5,888 bases of DNA from Pseudomonadales bacterium (GTDB lineage Bacteria > Pseudomonadota > Gammaproteobacteria > Pseudomonadales > Moraxellaceae). A program made the translations under genes and the position numbers. The notes under the pieces were generated by a model. It ran no database searches. It was not told where the DNA came from and worked only from the letters and a program-made list of their open reading frames with translations. This document shows, in pieces, positions 1 to 4,804 of this stretch (its first letter is position 1; each line of letters starts with the position of its first letter). Location of the stretch: contig JABEVH010000255.1 of assembly GCA_013043915.1 (NCBI GenBank), forward strand, positions 1 to 5,888. The letters are read 5' to 3'.

Positions 1-8
1 GACAGATC

Positions 9-245
9 ATGTCCAAGGTTTGCCAAGTGACCGGCAAGCGTCCCATCACCGGTCATAACGTTTCGCACTCGAACATCAAGACCAATCGTCGGTTCGAGCC
101 TAACTTGCATTACCATCGCTTTTGGATGGAAAGTGAAAAACGGTTCGTCCGTCTGCGCCTGACCCCCAAGGGCATGCGTATCATTGACAAGCTGGGCATT
201 GAGGCGGTGGTAGCCGACCTGCGCGCCCGCGGTCAGAAGATCTGA
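9..245 (+). CDS. rpmB: 50S ribosomal protein L28
   Basis: Structural protein of the large ribosomal subunit, 78 residues, the usual length for gammaproteobacterial L28. The N-terminal block MSKVCQVTGKRPITGHNVSH, the central RRFEPNLHYHRFW block and the C-terminal KGMRIIDKLGIEAV segment are family hallmarks. It has a single cysteine (C5), so it is the form without a four-cysteine zinc site. The ATG lies 8 bases from the window edge, so its ribosome binding site is only partly visible, but the family N-terminus fixes the start. Its TGA stop overlaps the Shine-Dalgarno of rpmG, so the two are co-transcribed and probably translationally coupled. The sequence resembles Moraxellaceae L28 as I remember it. 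Identification is very secure. Confidence 0.98.
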   Translation: MSKVCQVTGKRPITGHNVSHSNIKTNRRFEPNLHYHRFWMESEKRFVRLRLTPKGMRIIDKLGIEAVVADLRARGQKI

Positions 246-250
246 GGAGG
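245..250 (+). promoter_or_regulatory. Ribosome binding site of rpmG
   Basis: A full AGGAGG Shine-Dalgarno sits 5 bases before the rpmG ATG and shares its first base with the rpmB stop codon (TGAGGAGG). Ribosomes finishing L28 are therefore positioned to start L33, which fits equimolar synthesis of the two proteins. Confidence 0.9.
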
Positions 251-255
251 CCATC

Positions 256-423
256 ATGGCTAAAGGCGCTCGCGAAAAAATTCGTTTAGTATCAACGGCT
301 GGTACCGGGTATTTTTATACCACCACCAAAAACAAACGCACTATGCCTGAGAAATTCGAGATCAAAAAATTTGATCCCAAAATTCGCCAGCATGTGCTCT
401 TTAAGGAAGCAAAAATTAAGTAG
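256..423 (+). CDS. rpmG: 50S ribosomal protein L33
   Basis: Large-subunit ribosomal protein of 55 residues, ending in TAG. The core GTGYFYTTTKNKR, followed by KFEIKKFDPKIRQHVLFKEAKIK (split here as KFEIKKFDP and RQHVLFKEAK), is diagnostic of bacterial L33. No cysteines are present, so this is the zinc-independent (C-minus) form expected when zinc-binding paralogues are not used here. The ATG lies 10 bases after the rpmB stop and has a perfect AGGAGG site. It is the second gene of the rpmB-rpmG pair. A strong hairpin 30 bases downstream probably ends most transcripts before mutM. Base composition is more AT-rich than neighbouring genes because of many lysine codons, which is normal for ribosomal proteins. 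Confidence 0.97.
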   Translation: MAKGAREKIRLVSTAGTGYFYTTTKNKRTMPEKFEIKKFDPKIRQHVLFKEAKIK

Positions 424-453
424 CTGTTCTTGGCTGGCTTGATTTATCCTCTG

Positions 454-484
454 CACCGTGTGGCCCATGGCCACACGGTGTTTT
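454..484 (+). terminator. Intrinsic terminator / attenuator between rpmG and mutM
   Basis: A perfect 12-bp inverted repeat (CACCGTGTGGCC at 454-465 pairing with 469-480) closes on a 3-base loop and is followed at once by TTTTGGTT. This is a Rho-independent terminator on the plus strand with a very stable stem but a short T-run. It ends 12 bases before the mutM ATG. The opposite strand has no T-run after the stem, so it acts in one direction only. In E. coli the same genes are known to be joined in an operon with partial termination between rpmG and mutM. By analogy, this one probably lets a fraction of transcripts through. Confidence 0.85.
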
Positions 485-496
485 GGTTCGTCAGCA

Positions 497-1312
497 ATGC
501 CTGAATTACCCGAAGTCGAAACTACCCGACGAGGGATTGAACCCTATCTGATCGGCCAGACACTGCTAGATGTCGAGGTTCGTGAAACCCGTTTGCGCTG
601 GCCCATCGATATCGTGAGCCTGAATAGTTGTATAGGCTTGCATATCAGCCATGTAGGCAGGCGTGGCAAATATTTACTGGTAGCACTCTCTGACCAAACC
701 CATCTGCTCATTCATCTAGGCATGTCAGGCAGCCTCCGCTTAGTGACTAAGGAAGATAACTGGCGCAAGCACGACCATATTCAATGGCAGTTTTCCAACA
801 CCAGCCTTCGTTTTCATGACCCTCGCCGATTTGGCTGCGTCATACATATCAGGGGCACACCGCATGAGCATAGGCTGCTAAAAGATCTCGGCCCCGAACC
901 CTTGGACAAAGACTTTCATAGCGACTACCTTTATAAGGTAAGCCGTGAACGCATCACGTCCATCAAGACGATGATCATGGATGCTCGTCATGTCGTAGGT
1001 ATTGGTAATATTTATGCTCAGGAGGCGCTTTTTGCAGCAGGGGTTAGCCCTCTACGACGGGCAGGAAGCCTAAGTCGTCGTGAATGCGAACTTTTAGTCG
1101 ATGCGCTGCGGGCTCAGTTGCATGCGGCTTTGGCAGCAGGTGGCAGTACGTTGCGTGATTTTGTGAATGGTCACGGCGAGCCGGGATACTTTCAATTACA
1201 GCTCAATGTGTACGGGCGGGCAGGGCAGGCTTGTTGTACCTGTAAAAAGCCACTGCTTATGCTCAGGCAACTAGGACGATCAACGGTGTACTGCCAGCAC
1301 TGTCAGCGCTAA
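497..1312 (+). CDS. mutM: Formamidopyrimidine-DNA glycosylase (Fpg/MutM)
   Basis: Bifunctional base-excision-repair glycosylase/AP lyase that removes 8-oxoguanine and formamidopyrimidines. It has 271 residues, close to the 269 of E. coli MutM. The N-terminus MPELPEVETTRRG supplies the catalytic proline (P2, exposed after Met removal) and E3. K58 lies in RRGKY. M76 and the DPRRFG segment (108-113) match the void-filling residues. The helix-two-turn-helix region holds GIGNIYAQEALFAAG (N171). The C-terminal zinc finger has C246, C249, C266 and C269, with R261 in GRSTVYC. An extra C247 beside C246 is unusual but leaves the C-x2-C spacing intact. I chose ATG 497 over an in-frame upstream GTG at 458 because Pro must be residue 2 and because 458 lies inside the terminator stem. 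No clear Shine-Dalgarno precedes the ATG, suggesting modest translation. Expression probably comes from rpmBG read-through. Confidence 0.98.
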   Translation: MPELPEVETTRRGIEPYLIGQTLLDVEVRETRLRWPIDIVSLNSCIGLHISHVGRRGKYLLVALSDQTHLLIHLGMSGSLRLVTKEDNWRKHDHIQWQFSNTSLRFHDPRRFGCVIHIRGTPHEHRLLKDLGPEPLDKDFHSDYLYKVSRERITSIKTMIMDARHVVGIGNIYAQEALFAAGVSPLRRAGSLSRRECELLVDALRAQLHAALAAGGSTLRDFVNGHGEPGYFQLQLNVYGRAGQACCTCKKPLLMLRQLGRSTVYCQHCQR

Positions 1313-1324
1313 AAACTTGCACTC

Positions 1325-1353
1325 TGTACAAATTACGATTACATTGCGATAAT
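1325..1353 (+). promoter_or_regulatory. Candidate sigma-70 promoter for the small exported protein
   Basis: TGTACA at 1325-1330 (4 of 6 matches to the -35 consensus) and GATAAT at 1348-1353 (5 of 6 to -10) are separated by 17 bases, in the AT-rich gap after mutM. A start near 1360 would give an untranslated leader of about 87 bases. A second candidate is a perfect TATAAT at 1423-1428, but it lacks a -35 box at proper spacing and would leave a leader of only about 12 bases. Either could drive the gene at 1447. The gap at 1313-1446 contains nothing else I recognise. Confidence 0.45.
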
Positions 1354-1436
1354 TGTTTTAATTTTAGTAAGTTGCGGCATGTTTCTCAGCTTTATTATCA
1401 AGTTGAGTCTATGCTGAATCCGTATAATTACCAAGT

Positions 1437-1440
1437 GAGG
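1437..1440 (+). promoter_or_regulatory. Ribosome binding site deciding the start of the small exported protein
   Basis: GAGG lies 6 bases upstream of the ATG at 1447. The earlier in-frame starts, TTG 1372 and ATG 1411, have no such site and would put a polar, tyrosine-rich stretch before the signal peptide. This supports 1447. Confidence 0.7.
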
Positions 1441-1446
1441 CAGAAC

Positions 1447-1845
1447 ATGTCCCTGGTCAGCCTGAAAAAAACCGCCCTAGCACTCAGCCTGGGCATGAGT
1501 CTGGTTGCATCATGTCATATGGCTATAGCTGTAGATTTTACTGATGACACGGATGAGCTGGAAAATACTCCGTCTATGTTAGCCATGGTGGGGGATATCC
1601 TTCTTGCACGTCCCGTACTAACAGCCATGACCGTGGTGGGTACTGCTGCGTTTGTTGCTACTCTGCCATTCAGTGCAGCTGGGGGCAATGTTAAGGAATC
1701 GGCTACTATGCTGGTTCTAGGCCCTGCTCATGAAGCTTTTACCCGTTGCTTGGGGTGTACTGAAACGCAGGATCGCTGGAAAAAACAGCGTGAGGCTAAG
1801 GAAAGTGCCCATGGAATACAAACTGATACCGCTGCCAACTACTGA
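1447..1845 (+). CDS. Small exported protein of unknown function
   Basis: A 132-residue protein whose function I do not recognise. It begins with a typical signal peptide: two lysines (K7, K8), then a hydrophobic core 9-22. Two cleavage options exist: signal peptidase I after A26-I27-A28, or a loose lipobox V20-A21-S22-C23 for lipoprotein processing. An acidic stretch follows (DFTDDTDELE, 30-39). A second hydrophobic segment (about 57-73) runs into LPFSAAGGNV (73-82), and a FTRCLGC block (98-104) carries a CxxC pair (C101, C104). The C-terminus is charged and polar. From memory, small proteins of this pattern (LPFS..GGN and RCLGC) occur beside mutM in Pseudomonas and are sometimes misnamed multidrug transporters; it is far too short for one. 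It probably sits in or faces the periplasm. It probably has its own promoter, and its last 7 bases overlap the convergent ferredoxin gene. Confidence 0.85.
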   Translation: MSLVSLKKTALALSLGMSLVASCHMAIAVDFTDDTDELENTPSMLAMVGDILLARPVLTAMTVVGTAAFVATLPFSAAGGNVKESATMLVLGPAHEAFTRCLGCTETQDRWKKQREAKESAHGIQTDTAANY

Positions 1846-2099
1846 GCCTCTGGCAACCCCTGCAACCATGATAGTTTGAGTCGCAGGGCTAGCTCCGTTT
1901 CTTCGCAGTCAGGGTCTTTGGGAATACAATCGACCGGGCAGACTAGCTGGCACTGCGGCTGGTCAAAATGACCTACACATTCCGTACAACGCAGCGGATC
2001 AATTTCATAGATGCTCTCGCCAAGATAAATGGCTTGATTGGGGCAAACAGGCTCGCAAACATCACAGTTGATACACTGCTCAGTAATTTTCAGGGACAT
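1839..2099 (-). CDS. fdx: Alvin-type 2[4Fe-4S] ferredoxin
   Basis: Small cytoplasmic electron carrier of 86 residues. The first cluster motif is C9-x2-C12-x2-C15-x3-C19-P. The second is C38-x2-C41-x8-C50-x3-C54-P, where the eight-residue spacer (VGHFDQPQ) and the C-terminal extension of about 30 residues define the Allochromatium vinosum (Alvin) / Pseudomonas FdI subgroup, known for very low-potential clusters. Expected ligation is C9, C12, C15 and C54 for one cluster and C38, C41, C50 and C19 for the other. C58 and C65 are further cysteines outside these motifs. ATG 2099 gives MSLKITEQCINCD, matching the family N-terminus; the open frame extends further upstream but only through coaD. The start lies 20 bases inside the end of coaD and has no strong Shine-Dalgarno, so translation is probably coupled. 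Its partner enzyme is unknown. Confidence 0.95.
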   Translation of the reverse strand: MSLKITEQCINCDVCEPVCPNQAIYLGESIYEIDPLRCTECVGHFDQPQCQLVCPVDCIPKDPDCEETELALRLKLSWLQGLPEAQ

Positions 2100-2583
2100 C
2101 GCCACTACTGATTTTGCGGGCAAAAGCCAAGACCACCTCAGCATCAACAAACTGACTGACATCCCCTCCAAGAATAGCAATCTCGCGCACTAAACTTGAT
2201 GATATATACGAAAGATGTTCAGATGGTGTCAAAAATACCGTTTCTATCTCTGGCGCCAGCTGCCGATTCATATTAGCTAACTGAAACTCATACTCAAAAT
2301 CCGATACTGCGCGCAGACCACGCAAAACGACATGGGCGCCCTGCTCCTTGAGAAAGAAGGCCAGCAGCTTGTTGAAGCCGAGAACACTGACATTCGGTAA
2401 ATGAGCAAAAACTCCCTCGGCCAGCATAACTCGCTCTTGCAGTGAAAATAAGGGTTTTTTGCGAGGCGAACTGGCTACGGCCACCACCACTTCGCTGAAC
2501 ATGCGTGCGGCACGTTCAACTAAATCCTTGTGCCCATTGGTCACCGGATCAAAGGTGCCGGGATAGATCAGTTTTTTACCCAT
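2080..2583 (-). CDS. coaD: Phosphopantetheine adenylyltransferase
   Basis: Cytoplasmic enzyme that transfers AMP from ATP to 4'-phosphopantetheine, giving dephospho-CoA, the penultimate step of coenzyme A synthesis. It has 167 residues; the family usually has about 160. The nucleotidyltransferase signature is clear: YPGTFDPVTNGH (7-18, T/HxGH type), then KLLAFFLKEQG, VVLRGLRAVSDFEYE and the C-terminal ISSSLVREIAILGGDVSQFV. ATG 2583 has an AGGAG site 6 bases upstream. The last six or so residues extend past the usual end and overlap the ferredoxin start. The gene lies 55 bases after the laoA-like gene, with a hairpin between them, so it may have its own promoter there or within the end of laoA; I see no convincing one. 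The coaD-fdx-mutM neighbourhood is familiar from Pseudomonas. Confidence 0.97.
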   Translation of the reverse strand: MGKKLIYPGTFDPVTNGHKDLVERAARMFSEVVVAVASSPRKKPLFSLQERVMLAEGVFAHLPNVSVLGFNKLLAFFLKEQGAHVVLRGLRAVSDFEYEFQLANMNRQLAPEIETVFLTPSEHLSYISSSLVREIAILGGDVSQFVDAEVVLAFARKISSGDVPENY

Positions 2584-2589
2584 ACCGTT

Positions 2590-2594
2590 CTCCT
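2590..2594 (-). promoter_or_regulatory. Ribosome binding site of coaD
   Basis: AGGAG on the minus strand, 6 bases before the coaD ATG. This is the strongest Shine-Dalgarno on the minus strand of the window. It is consistent with independent translation of coaD after the upstream hairpin rather than coupling to laoA. Confidence 0.75.
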
Positions 2595-2624
2595 GTCAGG
2601 GGGCATGGTAACCAAAATACTGCA

Positions 2625-2652
2625 CAGCGACAACGTGATCAGGTTGTCGCTG
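2625..2652 (-). terminator. Hairpin at the end of laoA, possible intrinsic terminator
   Basis: A perfect 10-bp inverted repeat (CAGCGACAAC at 2625-2634 with GTTGTCGCTG at 2643-2652) closes on an 8-base loop. The loop contains the laoA TGA stop codon (2639-2641). Reading leftwards, TTTT (2617-2614) comes only 7 bases after the stem, so the T-run is short and displaced. It may be a weak terminator separating laoCBA from coaD-fdx, or an RNA 3'-end stabiliser. Ribosomes terminating at the stop codon would cover the stem, which would weaken termination while laoA is being translated. Confidence 0.45.
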
Positions 2653-4258
2653 CCTTAAGTTTTGTAAGTTCAGCCACCAAGTTTGTCGATAACCGAGCTG
2701 CCTGCGCATAAATTGAGAGCTGAGGATTGGCTCCTATGCTAGTTGGAAACAGCGACCCATCATGGATCGAGCAGTGCTGTACATGTCTTAGACGTCCAAG
2801 GCTATCCGTAACACATTGCTTCTCATCTTCTCCCATAGCACACCCTCCCATGACGTGGGCTGATCCAAGGCGTAGATGAAACTTCTCCATGGCCAAGTCT
2901 TTGATAGCAGCTTGGGCTTGAGCCAGTGACGTATAGGATAACGCATCCCTGTGCAAAGGGCGCACAGACTTTGCACCTGCAGCAAACTGGATTTCTGCCA
3001 TGCTTAGCAAAGATCGACGCAGACCATCGCGGATATAATCTGTTAATGGATAGTTGACCACGGGGGTGCGATCATCCCTCAGAGAGATCGTTCCGCCCGG
3101 ACTCCCTTCATGGAACCCATCTCGCATCAACCCCAGCATCATGCTCATATGGCGAAATTGATGCATTTCCATAGCAAGCTCAGGGCCTGACTCTCCCACC
3201 AGAGCTGCCGTCAGGGCCGGATGCAGGGGCATGACCTCCAGCTTATAACCCATGGGGCCATGGACTCCATCTTTCCAGACAAAATGATCCGAATAGATAG
3301 ACTGGGGTGCGCCATGCGCAGCCTGTACTTCCTGAGCATAGATTCCACGACTGGAATTGACCAGATGCAGAAAAGTGCGCTGCCCTATCCTTTGATGTGG
3401 ATTAGGTACCTGTGAACGCAGCAATAGCCCCGGCGTGTTGATGCCTCCACCTGCCAGAACCGTATGACGTGCATGCACGGTTAACACCGTGCCCGTGGCG
3501 TGAATACCATCTTCCTTCATGCCATGGCATACCACACCCAAGACGCGATCCCCTGACATCAGCAACTGCTCAGCTCTGGCACGGAAATACAAATGGGCAT
3601 TGCGTTTAAGTGCTTCAGGTAGCGTAGTCACCAGCATGGATTGTTTAGCATTGGTAGGGCAGCCCATACCACAATAACCAAGATTCCAGCAGCCTCGAAC
3701 GTTGCGGGATATCGTGCCATAGCTGTAACCTAATTGCTTACAACCTTCCCCCAATAACTGGTTATTCGCATTGGGAGTCTGCTCCCAGGGGTGTATGTTA
3801 AGGCGATCTTCCATGCTCTTAAACCAAGGCGCCATTTCTGCTGCACTGCAGCCGTGCAGCGCAAATCCATCTGACCAGGCCTGTAAGGTGGGTGCCGGCG
3901 TGCGGAAGCTGGAAGTCCAGTTAATCGTGGTGCTCCCCCCCACCGAGCGTCCCTGTAAAATGGTAATGGCCCCATCCGCACTGGTTCTGGCAGCACCTTC
4001 TTGGTACAGGTCCTGGTAGGCCTGCTTTTCATCCATATTAAACTGATTGCTGGTACGCAACGGGCCTTCTTCGATCAGCACCACAGATAATCCAGCCGTT
4101 GCAAGAATCTCTGCAGTCACACCGCCGCCGGCTCCTGTTCCTACAATGACGACATCACAGGCCACCTGCTGGCTGGTGCCCAGCTGGCCTGCATGTGTGA
4201 CACTCCAGCCATCACGTATACCTTGGGCAAAGAGATCCTTGATGCCTTGAACAATCAT
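2639..4258 (-). CDS. laoA: GMC-family FAD alcohol dehydrogenase, LaoA-like
   Basis: Flavoprotein of the glucose-methanol-choline family, 539 residues. The Rossmann FAD site is VVIVGTGAGGG (G40, G42, G45) with ribose-binding E63 in LIEEG. GRSVGGSTTINW (103-114) is the second GMC signature region. The active site lies near the C-terminus: H468 in SAHVMGGCAMG and N511 in IGANPQLSIYA, after the HDGSLFPTS block. A cysteine-rich segment (C190, C196, C200) resembles that of long-chain alcohol oxidases. Position and partners match LaoA of P. aeruginosa (PA0364), which oxidises long-chain alcohols such as 1-dodecanol to aldehydes. No signal peptide or membrane helix is visible, although its neighbour carries a Tat signal. 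The gene starts 13 bases after laoB. The substrate is inferred from the gene set; GMC membership is certain. Confidence 0.9.
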   Translation of the reverse strand: MIVQGIKDLFAQGIRDGWSVTHAGQLGTSQQVACDVVIVGTGAGGGVTAEILATAGLSVVLIEEGPLRTSNQFNMDEKQAYQDLYQEGAARTSADGAITILQGRSVGGSTTINWTSSFRTPAPTLQAWSDGFALHGCSAAEMAPWFKSMEDRLNIHPWEQTPNANNQLLGEGCKQLGYSYGTISRNVRGCWNLGYCGMGCPTNAKQSMLVTTLPEALKRNAHLYFRARAEQLLMSGDRVLGVVCHGMKEDGIHATGTVLTVHARHTVLAGGGINTPGLLLRSQVPNPHQRIGQRTFLHLVNSSRGIYAQEVQAAHGAPQSIYSDHFVWKDGVHGPMGYKLEVMPLHPALTAALVGESGPELAMEMHQFRHMSMMLGLMRDGFHEGSPGGTISLRDDRTPVVNYPLTDYIRDGLRRSLLSMAEIQFAAGAKSVRPLHRDALSYTSLAQAQAAIKDLAMEKFHLRLGSAHVMGGCAMGEDEKQCVTDSLGRLRHVQHCSIHDGSLFPTSIGANPQLSIYAQAARLSTNLVAELTKLKAATT

Positions 4259-4269
4259 GATGGCTCACA

Positions 4270-4273
4270 TCCT
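4270..4273 (-). promoter_or_regulatory. Ribosome binding site of laoA, overlapping the laoB stop
   Basis: TAGGA contains both the TAG stop of laoB (4274-4272) and an AGGA Shine-Dalgarno, 11 bases before the laoA ATG. The spacing is slightly long. The overlap suggests coupled translation of LaoB and LaoA, as expected for subunits of one complex. Confidence 0.5.
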
Positions 4274-4790
4274 AGACAGGTGAAACGATATGTTGCGGTG
4301 GTTCATAGCCAATACTTAACCAGCTTTCCGGCCGCTTGAACCAGGCCATCGTCAGCACCTGGGTAAAAAAACCAGCAATGGCCATAGTCGTCGATGAACG
4401 CCCTGCCAGCAAAAATTGCCATGATGTGGTTGCTTCAGGCTGACTGATCGTAGCCCAGTCCGGTGCTCGCGACAGGAACCACCGGCTAGGTGCCAAGGTC
4501 ATTAAATCCAGCACCTTTCTGATCTGTGCCAGACCCGGCTCCGAGGTAGTTAAGAAAAATGATTCCACATCACGCACCAAGGTCACTACGGGTATCTGAT
4601 GAGTCCAGTTGTCCTGCAAGACCACAGGAAATAAAGCCGAAAGCAAAGCCACATCCTGAGTGCGCAGCCAGCGCCAGCCTGGAGCAGGCGCCGAGCTGCA
4701 ACCCGTCAGTAGACCTCCCGTAGCCACCAGCCCCCAGCCCAGCATCGCCCCTAGCCCCAATTTGATAAAGTGGCGTCGTTGTGCATCCAT
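4272..4790 (-). CDS. laoB: Tat-signal lipoprotein, LaoB-like accessory subunit
   Basis: A 172-residue protein with a twin-arginine signal: QRRHFIK (R5, R6, F8, K10), a hydrophobic core rich in Gly and Leu, then a lipobox L28-T29-G30-C31. It is therefore predicted to be folded before export and lipidated at C31. Serine at +2 favours outer-membrane sorting if the Lol rules apply. The mature part has W39/W41 and ends near W157 with a IGYEPP segment (160-165). This layout resembles the small (subunit 3) partners of gluconate 2-dehydrogenase-type GMC enzymes, although similarity is weak by eye. I chose ATG 4790 because GGAG lies 9 bases upstream. ATG 4805, overlapping the laoC stop as TGATG, would add 5 residues (177 in all) and remains possible. 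Neighbours identify it with P. aeruginosa LaoB (PA0365), whose role is not well defined. Confidence 0.8.
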   Translation of the reverse strand: MDAQRRHFIKLGLGAMLGWGLVATGGLLTGCSSAPAPGWRWLRTQDVALLSALFPVVLQDNWTHQIPVVTLVRDVESFFLTTSEPGLAQIRKVLDLMTLAPSRWFLSRAPDWATISQPEATTSWQFLLAGRSSTTMAIAGFFTQVLTMAWFKRPESWLSIGYEPPQHIVSPV

Positions 4791-4799
4791 AGATACCCG

Positions 4800-4803
4800 C
4801 TCC
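4800..4803 (-). promoter_or_regulatory. Ribosome binding site favouring the internal laoB start
   Basis: GGAG on the minus strand sits 9 bases before ATG 4790. ATG 4805 and TTG 4808 have no purine-rich site upstream and could be used only by coupling to laoC termination (TGATG overlap). The GGAG itself begins within the 4805 ATG. Confidence 0.5.
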
Positions 4804-4804
4804 A

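Noticed and set aside
292..474. Minus-strand open frame of 60 codons opposite rpmG
   Set aside because: It lies across the L33 gene and the terminator hairpin and has no recognisable motif. It is a shadow of rpmG.
458..496. In-frame GTG extension of MutM by 13 residues
   Set aside because: The catalytic proline must be the second residue (MPELPEV), and the extension lies within the terminator stem.
1372..1446. Longer N-terminus of the small exported protein from TTG 1372 or ATG 1411
   Set aside because: It would place about 25 or 12 polar residues before a standard signal peptide and has no ribosome site, whereas GAGG sits properly before ATG 1447.
3659..3691. Iron-sulphur cluster in LaoA
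   Set aside because: Only three cysteines are present, in C-x5-C-x3-C spacing, with no fourth ligand nearby. This matches no known Fe-S motif.
3730..4032. Alternative frames (both strands) within the GMC gene
   Set aside because: The laoA frame is continuous with GMC motifs at both ends. The others are proline- and arginine-rich artefacts of its codon use.
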